Source: Spirosoma telluris
Lineage (GTDB): Bacteria; Bacteroidota; Bacteroidia; Cytophagales; Spirosomataceae
Assembly: GCA_003259005.1 (NCBI GenBank)
Contig: QLII01000001.1
Span: forward strand, 3,054,501 to 3,118,500
Length of the DNA stretch: 64,000 nt
Reading direction: 5' to 3'
The notes beneath the pieces are model-generated. The model saw only the letters and a program-made list of their open reading frames with translations, did no database searches and had not been told where the DNA came from. The translations under genes and the position numbers were made by a program. Position 1 is the stretch's first letter; the number at the start of each line of letters is the position of its first letter. This document shows positions 50,737 through 61,000 of this stretch, piece after piece.

Positions 50737-51297
50737 ATGAATACGACACCGCCAGCCATCACAAACGGCGATCTTTTGATTGCTGAGCCCTATATGGGCG
50801 ACACTAACTTTGAACGTAGTGTAGTATTGATTTGCGAACACAGTCAGGCTGGCACATTCGGGCTGGTTCTGAATCAGCTTACCGATATTCACCTAAGCGA
50901 CGTAATCGAAGAAATTCATCCTGATCTGCCCTTATTTGTCGGTGGGCCAGTGCAGCAAAACACCCTGCATTTTATTCACCGTCGTCCCGATTTAATTGAC
51001 GGATCAATCTGCGTTGTTGATGGGTTGTACTGGAGTGGCGATTTCGAGCAGATCAAGCGGGCCGTTAACCTGGGCACGCTTACAGAGCGTGATGTTCGCT
51101 TTTTTATTGGCTATTCGGGTTGGAATGAAGGGCAGCTGGATGCCGAACTTACACAGAAAGCCTGGATCATTAGCCGTATCACTGCCGACTTCCTGTTCGA
51201 CACGCCAACGAACGAATTTTGGCGGGGTGTTTTGAAACGCATGGGGGGCGAATACAAATCCATAGCCCATTATCCGGTTGACCCACGACTTAATTAA
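50737..51297 (+). CDS. YqgE/AlgH family protein
   Basis: 186 aa, DUF179. The conserved opening GDLLIAEPYMGDTNFERSVV and the GTFGLVLNQ segment are intact, along with PLFVGGPVQQNTLHFIH and FFIGYSGWNEGQLDAEL. The start at MNTTPPAITNG matches the family length; an upstream in-frame Met would add about 20 residues. The biochemical role is unknown. Confidence 0.93.
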   Translation: MNTTPPAITNGDLLIAEPYMGDTNFERSVVLICEHSQAGTFGLVLNQLTDIHLSDVIEEIHPDLPLFVGGPVQQNTLHFIHRRPDLIDGSICVVDGLYWSGDFEQIKRAVNLGTLTERDVRFFIGYSGWNEGQLDAELTQKAWIISRITADFLFDTPTNEFWRGVLKRMGGEYKSIAHYPVDPRLN

Positions 51298-51408
51298 CAA
51301 TTTTAAACATTTCGCGAATCAGGCTAACGGCGGCTTCTTGACTTTTTTTAACCAATTTTGCACGGTAAAAACGTTATCGAAAGGTTAACTTCCTTTCAGC
51401 AGCTCCGT

Positions 51409-52020
51409 ATGTACATGTATCGATTCGTACTTCTTCTTAGTATAGTAACCTCGCCTTTGGTTTTAAAGGCACAAAGCGATAAACCTATTGGCGGCCATTT
51501 TGGTGTAAAAATCGGAGCATCCTTTACTCAAATCGCGATCTCGGGATCTACCGTCAATATTCCACACCGAAGTCTGCAACCTCATTTGGGGCTTATGTAT
51601 CGCTACCGGTATAATCGGTGGGTGGTTCAACCCGAAGCTATACTATCTATCCGGGGTGGCACATTTCAGCAGGAACAGTCCAATGGAACTCGCACCACAA
51701 CGGGTATTTCTTATTATTATGCCAGCCTTCCGCTTATGCTAGGGTATATTCCAACCGAAGGGCTTACGGTTCAGGCTGGTCCTGAGTTTAGTTATGCCCT
51801 CAATGCAGGGCAGACAGGGGGCCCTAGTGCCAATAACGATCTTGGCCTGGCCGTGGGTGTTCACTACGATTTTTTAGACATGCTTAATAAATTCAGCCTG
51901 AATGTCCGATTCATTTACGGCTTCACGAACGTGTCGCCCGAAGCCACAGCCGCCTATTATAATCGAAACCTCCAGGTCTCGATGGTATATAACCTGTTCC
52001 CGAAGAAAAAGAAAAAGTAA
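51409..52020 (+). CDS. PorT-family outer-membrane beta-barrel protein
   Basis: 203 aa with a signal peptide (FVLLLSIVTSPLVLKAQ) and barrel-type strands: GGHFGVKIGASFTQI, RWVVQPEAILSIRGG, YYASLPLMLGYIP and NVRFIYGFTNVSPE. It ends in a basic KKKKK tail, unusual for a barrel. The start MYMYRF is chosen over an upstream in-frame Met. It precedes nuoA, but a large hairpin lies between them, so cotranscription is uncertain. Confidence 0.85.
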   Translation: MYMYRFVLLLSIVTSPLVLKAQSDKPIGGHFGVKIGASFTQIAISGSTVNIPHRSLQPHLGLMYRYRYNRWVVQPEAILSIRGGTFQQEQSNGTRTTTGISYYYASLPLMLGYIPTEGLTVQAGPEFSYALNAGQTGGPSANNDLGLAVGVHYDFLDMLNKFSLNVRFIYGFTNVSPEATAAYYNRNLQVSMVYNLFPKKKKK

Positions 52021-52030
52021 AAGTAAATTA

Positions 52031-52127
52031 TAGTTTGAAGTTTGTCGTTTGAAGTCTGAGGTTGACCAACACATACTAGGACTGGTCAACCTCAGACTTC
52101 AAACGACAAACTTCGAACCTCAAACTA
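52031..52127. repeat. Perfect 32-bp inverted repeat of TTTGAAG heptamers upstream of nuoA
   Basis: Arms 52037-52068 and 52083-52114 are exact complements, with a 14-base loop. The left arm reads as heptamers TTTGAAG, TTTGTCG, TTTGAAG, TCTGAGG and TTGACCA. An outer, gapped arm pair (TAGTTT and CAAACTA) extends it to 52127. The repeat ends 5 bases before the nuoA ATG, so the hairpin in mRNA could hide the start site. Confidence 0.92.
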
Positions 52128-52132
52128 GTACA

Positions 52133-52600
52133 ATGCTCTCTGATTTCGGCGTTCTGCTGCTCTTTATTCTGGCTGCGTTTGCGTTTATCGCGATCGTGCT
52201 TTTTGTAGCGCGTTTATTACGCCCGAACCGGCCGAACGTAGAGAAAAACAGTACCTATGAGTCAGGAGAAGAACCCGTTGGCAATGCCAATGTGCAATTC
52301 AATATCCGGTTTTATGTCGTAGCGCTGGTATTTGTTCTATTTGATGTTGAACTGGTGTTTTTGTTCCCGTGGGCAACGGTATTCGGGCAGGAACGGCTTA
52401 TCAAAGAAACAGGCGGGCTTTGGGGCTGGTTCGCCCTAACCGAAGCGATTCTCTTCGTCGTTATTTTAGCCTTAGGACTTGCCTATGTATGGGCAAAAGG
52501 TTACCTTGATTGGGTAAAACCCCAGCCGAAAGTACCAACACTAGAAACGAAGGTGCCTGCGGACTTATACCGGAAAGTAAATGAGAAGTATCAGCGGTGA
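52133..52600 (+). CDS. nuoA: NADH-quinone oxidoreductase subunit A
   Basis: Membrane subunit of respiratory complex I, 155 aa. Three helices; the conserved KNSTYESGEEPVGNANVQF loop and RFYVVALVFVLFDVELVFLF helix are diagnostic. The start MLSDFGVLLLF is chosen, right after the hairpin. It is followed by an unknown gene overlapping by 20 bases and then nuoB. nuoC-N are not in this window. Confidence 0.96.
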   Translation: MLSDFGVLLLFILAAFAFIAIVLFVARLLRPNRPNVEKNSTYESGEEPVGNANVQFNIRFYVVALVFVLFDVELVFLFPWATVFGQERLIKETGGLWGWFALTEAILFVVILALGLAYVWAKGYLDWVKPQPKVPTLETKVPADLYRKVNEKYQR

Positions 52601-53147
52601 TAGGATTCTAGTAAGGCTGATTCTTCTCCTTAACCTGTTGCTTTCACCCATAAAAGATCTTGCACAGCACTACGAAATAGGAACCTACAAAGTCCAGGTG
52701 ATTATGGATTCGGGCGAAAAGCTAAAAGGTTTTTTATCGGGAGTCAGTGAATCAACGCTTTATGTTGAAGACAAACGGCGCGACATCATCAAAGTCCCCT
52801 TAACAGACATCCGAAAAGTAAAGCTTATCGACCAGAACAATGTCCGGTCCCGAATCATTACGGGTGCTATTCTGGTTGGTTTAGCGGCTGGATATGCCAC
52901 CTATCAGGGAAATAACAGGAGTCCTGGAAATAGTAGAAGTCCTGCCTTGCTGGGTGTTTCACTTGTATTGGGAGGAGTTGGAGGGGCTGGTTTCGGCGCG
53001 CTTATAGGGAAATACACGGCGGGTATAGGCCGACCGCACTTCGTATTTCGTGCTACGGGAAAGCCCGAATCCGTAGCCAACTTATACCATCGCTTAGAAC
53101 CGTTTAGTGAAACTTTTCAAAAAGATGTAATTAAGCGCTATCCTTAA
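52581..53147 (+). CDS. Unknown membrane protein between nuoA and nuoB
   Basis: 188 aa with an N-terminal signal or membrane segment ([20 protein letters not shown]), a short beta domain ([20 protein letters not shown], resembling an Sm-like or RNA-binding-like barrel used in exported proteins), and glycine-rich hydrophobic stretches ([33 protein letters not shown]). It begins inside the 3' end of nuoA and ends 5 bases before nuoB, so it is cotranscribed with both. I know no complex I subunit like it. It could be an assembly factor or a chance insertion. Confidence 0.75.
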   Translation: MRSISGDRILVRLILLLNLLLSPIKDLAQHYEIGTYKVQVIMDSGEKLKGFLSGVSESTLYVEDKRRDIIKVPLTDIRKVKLIDQNNVRSRIITGAILVGLAAGYATYQGNNRSPGNSRSPALLGVSLVLGGVGGAGFGALIGKYTAGIGRPHFVFRATGKPESVANLYHRLEPFSETFQKDVIKRYP

Positions 53148-53152
53148 CGTAT

Positions 53153-53645
53153 ATGACTGCCCCATCCACAACCGATAAATCAGGTGAAGCTAGTGTCATG
53201 CTGATGCACTCTGAAGACCTGCTGAACTGGTCGCGGGAGAAATCACTTTGGCCACTTACCTTTGGACTGGCCTGTTGCGCCATTGAAATGATGGGCGCCA
53301 TGACCGCCAGTTATGACCTCGAACGTTTTGGCATTTTCCCGCGTCCCTCCCCCGGCAGTCCGATATTATGATCGTATCCGGCACAGTCACCTACAAAATG
53401 GCCGACCGTATCCGGCGTCTTTACGAGCAGATGGCGGAACCCCGCTATGTTATTTCAATGGGTTCATGCTCAAACTGTGGCGGGCCTTACTGGCAGCATG
53501 GCTATCATGTGGTGAAAGGCGTAGATCGCATAATTCCTGTCGATGTATACGTGCCCGGATGCCCCCTCGCCCTGAGGCTCTCATTGATGGCTTCCTGAAA
53601 TTGCAGGAAAAAATACGAACGGAGCATCCTTTGTCTAACAAATAG
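53153..53645 (+). CDS. nuoB: NADH-quinone oxidoreductase subunit B, two frameshifts
   Basis: Iron-sulfur subunit holding cluster N2. Cys residues are seen in [21 protein letters not shown] and VPGCP. The frame is lost at a CCCCC run near 53350 (one C restores [14 protein letters not shown]) and at a CCCC run near 53562 (one C restores [13 protein letters not shown]). Repaired length is 164 aa, as expected. A truly broken nuoB would disable complex I, so sequencing error is much likelier. An AGATTCT-group repeat follows. Confidence 0.94.
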
Positions 53646-53683
53646 GCTTACAAGTCTGAGTTTACGGCGAAGAATCATGCAGA

Positions 53684-53817
53684 ATTAGATTCTATTGATT
53701 CTTAGATTCTTGACGCCACCCGAGCGGTTGTATTTGTAAACAAGAAGTTATCTCAACAGAATGGGCATCGGCCGTTCGATGCCGACCAGAGAATCTAAAG
53801 AATCAATAGAATCTAAA
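53684..53817. repeat. AGATTCT-group inverted repeat with GC-rich inner module
   Basis: Arms at about 53684-53710 (TTAGATTCTATTGATTCTT) and 53790-53817 pair with a one-base bulge. Inside the right part lies GGCATCGGCCGTTCGA (53764-53779), which matches a 16-mer of the 19.9-kb palindrome with one mismatch; here it forms its own small hairpin. The arm words are the same as at 16864-16955. Confidence 0.85.
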
Positions 53818-53848
53818 TTTACCCAAGTACGTAGGTCTCATAACGTGG

Positions 53849-54820
53849 GTGGAACCGAAAACCGTAAACTATAAACCAATCGTGAATACGTTGTCAATCG
53901 CCTTTCGCCAAACAATCGGATCATTCCGGCTTCTGTGGTTAATTTATGCGATCACGCTGGTACTGAGTTTGCTGGTGGCTCTACCTTTTTACAATACGCT
54001 TAAAGTAGAAGACCAGAATTCGCTAGCGTTTCTGAATCTCCTGAATGGCTTCGACTACACCATCTATTCAGACTTCATGCACCGTAGCCAGCGAGTTATT
54101 TCTCCGCTTATAAGCGTTGGGCGCTGGTTAGGACTTGGTTACGTTTTTCTGAGTATTTTTTTCGCAGGAGGCATATTACTACGTTTTGCTCAACCCAACG
54201 CCCAGTTCAATGCGGGCTTATTCTGGCAGGGCTGTAGCCATTACATAGGGCGGTTTCTTCGTCTTTTTCTGGTTACGCTTCTCTTTGTTGTAGTCGGAGC
54301 TGGACTCTGGCTTGTTGCGGGTTCGCTGGTTGGGGTTGCTTTATCGGATACACTGACCGAACGAGGGCAGTTTTGGATAGGCCTTGTCTTTTTTGCCCTC
54401 TTTGCGCTGACGGCTACCTTCCTGCTCTGCATTGGCGATTATGCCAAGGTGCTGATGTTTCAGGAAGATGAGCTTAACGCTTTCCGGGCATTCGGGCAGG
54501 CTGGCCGTCTGGTACTTCGTCATATGGCCCGAACCTATGGGTTATATCTGCTGCTGATTGTAATCGGCACAGGTGTGTTCGGTATTTATTTTCTTCTTGA
54601 CGAAGCTATCCTGATGAGTAATTGGGCAACGATCCTGCTTATGTTCCTTGTTCAGCAAGCCCTGATTTTCGTCCGCGTTGGGCTCAAGGTCTGGTCATTG
54701 GGAACCGCCTACACCCAATACAAAAAACTACCAAAACCAGTACCAGTCCCCGTTCCACAGACTGTCCGGGTAATAGACTCCGTTGCTGAGTCCGATGGAA
54801 AGACTTCAGTGGAGTTGTAA
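53849..54820 (+). CDS. Polytopic membrane protein, unknown
   Basis: 323 aa with about six hydrophobic helices (LLWLIYAITLVLSLLVALPF, VFLSIFFAGGILLRF, RLFLVTLLFVVVGAGLWLV, IGLVFFALFALTATFLLCIG, LYLLLIVIGTGVFGIYFLL, WATILLMFLVQQALIFV). A GTG start is used because no ATG lies close by. The cytoplasmic tail has a Lys/Pro/Val-rich linker. No family was recognised. It converges with the ALG10-like gene, whose stop lies 15 bases away. Confidence 0.75.
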   Translation: MEPKTVNYKPIVNTLSIAFRQTIGSFRLLWLIYAITLVLSLLVALPFYNTLKVEDQNSLAFLNLLNGFDYTIYSDFMHRSQRVISPLISVGRWLGLGYVFLSIFFAGGILLRFAQPNAQFNAGLFWQGCSHYIGRFLRLFLVTLLFVVVGAGLWLVAGSLVGVALSDTLTERGQFWIGLVFFALFALTATFLLCIGDYAKVLMFQEDELNAFRAFGQAGRLVLRHMARTYGLYLLLIVIGTGVFGIYFLLDEAILMSNWATILLMFLVQQALIFVRVGLKVWSLGTAYTQYKKLPKPVPVPVPQTVRVIDSVAESDGKTSVEL

Positions 54821-54834
54821 TCGTACTATATTCC

Positions 54835-56057
54835 TTACACCACTGTAGACGCTAATTTAGGAACTTCATTGGCTTTGCTCAGTGCCCAGTGTTTATCAAA
54901 AAGTGTAAGAAACCATAACGTCGCAATGGTCGGTAACAGGTATTTATCCCAGCCAATATGCGCTTTCCCCATTAAAATCAGGTTCAAAAGCACTACCCAA
55001 CGGCCATTCCGCTCTTAGGGCTGGCAAAGCGCAGGATTGTCAAAAACATCAGCGCCCCGAAAATAAGCTGTTTGCCCAAGCCTTTAATGCCTACTAATTC
55101 CAGATGCCGGTCAAAGAACCCTAAATTTTGAACGACAAAAAAACCATCATACATCTGTTCAGCCGGGAAAAACGTGATCATCAGACCAATCAGAATGACC
55201 CATCCAATCAGCCATGTCCGTTGCTTAGTGTCCCAGGCATAAAATTGTAACGTCCGGGTGAGCAGAATTTCGGGTAACACATAATAAAGCCCTATGCATG
55301 CCGAGGCATATAAAACGAAGCCTGGGTTATAGGTAAGTTTATGAACGGTATCGTTGTACTTCTGTCGGGCCACTTCCGGAGCGGGTCCAAGACCACCCCA
55401 AAAGATCACCCAGGCAATTAACGTAAGGCCAGCGATTACGTAATAAAACAGGTAAGGTCTGTCCTGCACCCAACGCACAGCAGCCTGCCAACTGGTAAAA
55501 CGAAACACCAGCGGACTTACCTCATAGCAGAGAATGATAGCCGGGAACACAACCGCGTATTGCCGGGAACTGATAGCCGCAATGAAGAACAGGCAACTGG
55601 CCCAGTGTACTTGCTTCAAATAAAATAGCCAGCCCAGGAGAATAAAGGTGAGCGCTAAAATATCCGTGTAGAAAATAGTACTGCAAAAATAGTAGTAAGG
55701 GAAAAGAATCAGGCCAAGAGCAGCTAACCAGAAACGACCCGGATTTGGGCTAAGCTTCAGGAAGAGCATTAAAATAGCGAAGCTCAGCCCGAAATTTAGG
55801 ATTCGCAGGTACTGAATTTCGGGGCCGAATAGATTGATTACCCAACCTGCTATCATAAACGGCAAGGGAGCAATAACCTCGGGGTAGTTATTTAGCAGAT
55901 GTACGGAGGGAATTGGCTCTTTACTGAATAACAGAACAGTTTGCCAAAAATGAACTTCGTCGCCAAAAAGTGTAAAAGCCAGGTGATCCCTGTATATAAA
56001 CACAAACGCATAAACGATGCCCAGGGCGACTAGAGCAATAAGCCAATGAAAACGCAT
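54835..56057 (-). CDS. GT-C-type membrane glycosyltransferase, DIE2/ALG10-like, frameshifted near the C-terminus
   Basis: About 407 aa after repair and 9 or 10 helices. GDEVHFWQTV after the first helix, FYTDILALTFILLGWLFY and SSRQYAVVFPAI resemble the DE and RQ motifs of ALG10-type transferases, which use dolichyl-phosphate glucose in eukaryotes. The obvious reading frame stops at MAVG, but after one added base near 55005 it continues with GRWVVLLNLILMGKAHIGWD and ends with a hydrophilic tail, so the true stop is at 54835. The acceptor and donor are unknown. Confidence 0.72.
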
Positions 56058-56243
56058 ACAACGGGAATAGAGCTAAATAACAGATAAGCCTGTAGAAGCT
56101 TATCCGAATCAGCGCAAAATTAAGCCTATTTCGTCACTTATCCTTAATTGAGAATTTCAGAGTTACTTAAACGGGCCTCCTCTCCGTTCCACAATAATTT
56201 TCAAAAAAATAATCCGACTGTAGTGAGGTACTAAAGTCCAAAC

Positions 56244-56969
56244 TTGTCTATGTTAAGTACTACCCGCTTAACGGAAGTTTGTATGCAGCCCGTACCGTTA
56301 ACTAATGATCAACACAAAACCGAAAGCCCTGCCCAGCCATCGGTACAGTATCAATCCGAAACCATAGCCAAAGTGACGGATGATGAATTAATGCTAAGGC
56401 AATTGTTTTTGCAGGATGCCCGGCAAGGTTGTGCGCTTTTATTCAGGCGTTACTATACCAACCTGGTTAATCATGCCGTGCGCTTCGTTTATTCGAAAGA
56501 AGTCGCTGAAGACCTGGTGGCCGAAGTGTTCACGGTTTTCTGGCAGAACCGTACGTTTGAGCAAATTACTACTTCTTACCGGGCGTACCTCTATAAAGCC
56601 GTTCGTCATCGGGCTTACAACTACCTGCGCTGGGAACTGCATAAATCCGATTCATTGGAGCTAGCCAACGACCAGTCGACGCCTGATTCGTTGCAACCCG
56701 ACCAGGTACTGCATTACAGCGAACTCCACCAAAAAATCGAATCGGTTATTAAGAACCTGCCTCCCCAATGTCAGCGGGCTTTTCTGCTGAGCCGGATTGA
56801 AGGCCGGAAGTACACCGAGATAGCCCAGGATATGCAGATCAGCAATAGCGCAGTCGAAAAACTGCTCATCAGGGCGCTGGGTAAACTACGGCAGGAGCTA
56901 AAAGCGGACTGGTTTATTTCGATCATCCTGTGGATCTCGATTAGTTCCGCCTTTGTCAATATGAGGTAA
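56244..56969 (+). CDS. FecI-like ECF sigma factor
   Basis: Sigma-70 family factor, 241 aa from the first in-frame ATG (a shorter form from MQPVPLTNDQ is possible). Region 2: QGCALLFRRYYTNLVNHAV and EDLVAEVFTVFWQNR; region 4: LPPQCQRAFLLSRIEGRKY, YTEIAQDMQISNSAVEKLLI. It is followed by FecR and a SusC with an STN domain, the usual surface-signalling arrangement in which substrate binding at the outer membrane activates the sigma factor, which then drives susCD. Confidence 0.92.
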   Translation: MSMLSTTRLTEVCMQPVPLTNDQHKTESPAQPSVQYQSETIAKVTDDELMLRQLFLQDARQGCALLFRRYYTNLVNHAVRFVYSKEVAEDLVAEVFTVFWQNRTFEQITTSYRAYLYKAVRHRAYNYLRWELHKSDSLELANDQSTPDSLQPDQVLHYSELHQKIESVIKNLPPQCQRAFLLSRIEGRKYTEIAQDMQISNSAVEKLLIRALGKLRQELKADWFISIILWISISSAFVNMR

Positions 56970-57010
56970 TACACACACCACTTGTCTACCCGACAAATCT
57001 TCCAACAGCT

Positions 57011-58015
57011 ATGAACCCGTCGCTTACGAAAACCATTGTCTTTGATTTTTTTGATGGAAAGGCTACGGCTATCCAACGAAAATACATCGAAGCCTGGCTG
57101 GCTGACGAAGCCAATCAGGAAACCTATTATCAATACCTGGATGAGTGGGAAAGTCAGCGGCCTCAGTTCGCCGTTGACGCCGACAAGGCATTGGACGCCT
57201 TCCTGCCGGTTCTGGAGGATATGACTCCACGAACCAGTCAACCAAAGCTCGTACAGGATACGCCATCCAGCTGGATAAGCCCCTGGCAAAATTGGCGTCT
57301 TGCGGCTTCCATCCTGCTGGTGAGCCTGTTAGGCGCGTTCCTGTTTCGCTCACAACTGCTGTACAAATCCTATCAGACTGCCTATGGGCAGACTGCCACC
57401 TATCAGCTATCCGATGGTACATCGGTTGTACTGAATGCCAACTCCACCCTGCGTGTACCTCGTTTTGGCTTTGGAAATGATACGCGGAACGTGTTTCTGG
57501 AAGGCGAAGGCGAATTTACCGTAACGCATACGACCAACCACCAGCGCTTTATCGTGCAAACGCCCGGCAACTTTCAGGTAGAAGTGCTGGGTACTGAATT
57601 TGTCGTTTATGCCCGCGAACGGGGGAAACGGGTCTTTCTCAACAAAGGGAAGGTTAAGCTGGGCCTACCGCAGGGTCAGCAGCTCTACATGAAACCCGGC
57701 AATGTGGTAACAGTTGCCAATTCGGGACGCTACCAACTTACGCAGGTGGCCCCCGCCAGACCGTACATCGCCTGGAAAGATCACTGGTTTTATTTCGACA
57801 ATACCTCGCTGGCCGACGTGGCCATACAAATTCAGGAGCGATTCGGCGTGAACGTAGTCGTTACGGACACGGCACTGGCCCAACGGCGCATTGCGGGCAA
57901 TTTCAAGGCCGAAAAAGCCGACGATCTTCTCCAGGTTCTATCGGAACTCCTCAACCTGAACATCGTGAAAACCCGCCATCAAATTGAATTACGAACCCCT
58001 AAACAACCTTTCTAA
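57011..58015 (+). CDS. FecR-family anti-sigma factor
   Basis: 334 aa, inner-membrane. An N-terminal cytoplasmic domain (about residues 1-95), one membrane helix (LAASILLVSLLGAFLF), then the periplasmic FecR domain (ATYQLSDGTSVVLNANSTL, FLEGEGEFTVTHTTNHQRF, VLGTEFVVYA) and a C-terminal DUF4974 region (FYFDNTSLADVAIQIQERF). It relays the TonB receptor's state to the sigma factor. It follows fecI by 41 bases and precedes susC by 2. Confidence 0.93.
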   Translation: MNPSLTKTIVFDFFDGKATAIQRKYIEAWLADEANQETYYQYLDEWESQRPQFAVDADKALDAFLPVLEDMTPRTSQPKLVQDTPSSWISPWQNWRLAASILLVSLLGAFLFRSQLLYKSYQTAYGQTATYQLSDGTSVVLNANSTLRVPRFGFGNDTRNVFLEGEGEFTVTHTTNHQRFIVQTPGNFQVEVLGTEFVVYARERGKRVFLNKGKVKLGLPQGQQLYMKPGNVVTVANSGRYQLTQVAPARPYIAWKDHWFYFDNTSLADVAIQIQERFGVNVVVTDTALAQRRIAGNFKAEKADDLLQVLSELLNLNIVKTRHQIELRTPKQPF

Positions 58016-58017
58016 AC

Positions 58018-61000
58018 ATGTCGCGTTTACGTCTACCCAAAATGGGGCTGGTCTTGCTTGGTTTATTAGGCCAGCAGCTGGCACTGGCGCAATCTGTCGT
58101 TCTGGCCCGTCAGCAAAGTAAAGGCTCGCGTGTGGCTCAGGCAGCCGAGGGCCAGAAACTCAAAGAAGTGCTTACCGATTTGAGTCGCCAGCATCAGGTC
58201 AGTATTTTATTTGAAGAAACGACTGTGCAGGGAATCACCATCCCCGCCGATTCGCGCCTTCGGTCGGGGAAACTAGAGAAACAACTGCAAAGCCTCCTGA
58301 AACCTTATGGCCTGACGGCTAAAAAACTCAATGAGCAATCGTATTATATCATTAAAACGCCCAGCAAAGAAAGCGTACAACCCGCTGCTGGCCAGCCTGA
58401 AGCAAGTCTGGCACCATCAGCAGAAGGGACTCTCTCTACTCTTTCGTCGATGGCGATCACAGCCACGGCACCGCCCGCCGATATTCGGGTAAGTGGGCGC
58501 GTAACGGGCGAAAATGGCGAAGGGTTACCCGGCGTCAATGTGGTGATGAAGGGTTCCATTCGAGGTACCAACACTGATACCGAAGGACGCTATCAGCTGA
58601 GCGTTCCCAATACCGGAACGACGCTGGTCTTCAGTTTTGTCGGTTATGCTAGTCAGGAAGCGCAGGTTGGGAATCGAACCACGCTGGACGTCCAGTTAGT
58701 GCCCGATAATAAATCGCTCAACGAAGTGGTGGTGGTGGGTTATGGCACCGTCAAGAAATCAGACCTGACGGGTGCCGTTGCTAAAGTGGGTGAAACGAAT
58801 ATTAAGGCTACCCCTATTCCCTCGCTGGATCGGGCTATGCAGGGGCGGGCCGCCGGGGTTCAGGTCGTGTCTAATTCGGCGGCACCGGGCGGTAGCTCAA
58901 CCATTCGCATTCGGGGTTCCGGGTCGGTTAATGCCAGTAACGATCCACTGTATGTGATTGATGGATTTCCGACAACTGGGCTTAACTCCATCAACACCAA
59001 TGATATTGAGTCTATTGAAGTGCTGAAGGATGCGTCGGCTACGGCTATTTATGGCTCGCGGGGATCGAACGGGGTTGTGCTCGTTACGACCAAACGGGGC
59101 CGATCGGGCAAGACGGTAATTAGTTACGATGCGTATTACGGGGTTCAAACCGTTCGCCGAAAAATACCCCTGCTGAACGCCCGTCAATTTGCCGATTTCG
59201 TCAACGAAGCGCGCGTCAACGGCGGTGGCCAGCCCTACTTCGATGGTAGTTCGGCCGATCAGCCTCTTCCGTCTTCGTTAGGTGAAGGCACCGATTGGCA
59301 ATCTCAGATATTTCGGGCGGCCCCCATTCAAAGCCACCAGCTTGCGGCTTCGGGTGGCTCCGATAAATCCCGCTATGCGATTTCGTTTGGCTATTACAAT
59401 CAGCAGGGAATCATCCTCAATTCCAACTTTAAACGGTATACGCTACGGGCCAATCTCGACAACAATTTAACCTCGCGCCTGAAAGCAGGGCTGACCATGC
59501 AGGGGGCTTTCACTACCGGAAACAACGCCAAAACCGATGTGGATGGTAACGGGGGTGGTGGCGTTACCAGTTCTGCGTTAAGTTACGCCCCTAATTTCCC
59601 GATTTATAATGCCGACGGAAGCTACTACAAGAACACGGGAGCGCTTAATGGCTATGGAGTCGATAACCCTCTGGCCGTAGCGAATGAAATCACGAATGTG
59701 GGTACCACGATTCGGTTGCTGGCTAACGCGTATCTCGATTATACGATCATCGACGGCTTAAATTTTCGCACCAGTTTCGGAACCGATCTACAAAGCGTAA
59801 AAACGAACAGTTACCAAACCCGACTATCGCTGGCAGGGGCCAGCCTGGCGGTGGTGCCAAGATAGACGTAGGCCAGAGCATTGGCTGGCTAAACGAAAAC
59901 ACCCTGAATTATACCCGCCAGCTAACGCCCAAACACAGCCTGAATGCTCTTTTGGGCTACACGATTCAGGGATTAACGACCGAGGGCGTAACGGCCAACG
60001 CCAATACGTTCACGAATGATTTTGCTCTCTATAATAACCTGGGAGCCGGTTCTTCGTTAGTAGCGCCAGGGTCCTCGGCCAGCGACTGGCGGTTGATTTC
60101 GTACCTTGCCCGGATCAATTATGGCTTTGATGACCGCTTTCTGCTCACGCTAACTGGTCGGCGGGATGGTTCCAGCCGGTTCGGGCCTAACGAAAAGTTC
60201 GGTTTCTTCCCGTCGGGAGCCCTAGCCTGGAAACTGGCCAACGAAAAATGGATGAAGAACCTTCCAGCTATTTCGGATGCCAAATTACGGCTGAGTTACG
60301 GCTTCTCTGGCAACCAGGAAATCGGCAATTATAAATATCTGGCTAACATCAGTTCATCGTCCTATATTTTGGGCGGTCAGCTTAACTCCGGGGCCTTTAC
60401 ATCAGGCATTTCCAATCCAGATTTGCGCTGGGAACGAAACGCCCAATTTGATGCGGGTCTGGACGTTGGACTGCTCAATAACCGCATCCAGTTCACTACC
60501 GACTATTACATTAAAACGACCTCTGACTTGCTGTTCAATGTCGGCGTACCCACCTCATCCGGTTTCTCGACAACCCTGAAAAACATTGGTAGTATTCAGA
60601 ACAAAGGCATTGAGTTATCCCTCAACACGATTAATATTGACAAAGGCAGTTTCCGATGGACATCGGAGTTCAACATTACCTTCAACCAGAATAAAATTCT
60701 GACGCTGGATGGTCGGCAGGAATTTACCACGGGGACCGATGCGCTCATTTTCGCGACGTCGATTAACCCCATCCTACTGCGAGTCGGTAGTCCGTTAGGG
60801 AATTTCTACGGTCGGGTGATGGATGGCATTTTCCAGAACCAGGCCGAAGTAGATGCGTCGGCTCAAAAAACCACGGCTAAACCGGTGATATTCGCTACAA
60901 GGACTTGAATGGCGACGGGGTTATTAATGATAATGACCGGGCCATTATTGGCAATGCCAATCCTAAATTCTTTGGCGGGTTCAATAACACGTTTTCATTC

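Noticed and set aside
53153..53645. nuoB as a pseudogene or programmed frameshift
   Set aside because: Both breaks are one-base losses in C runs, no slippery heptamer with a downstream structure is seen, and many other genes show the same kind of break.
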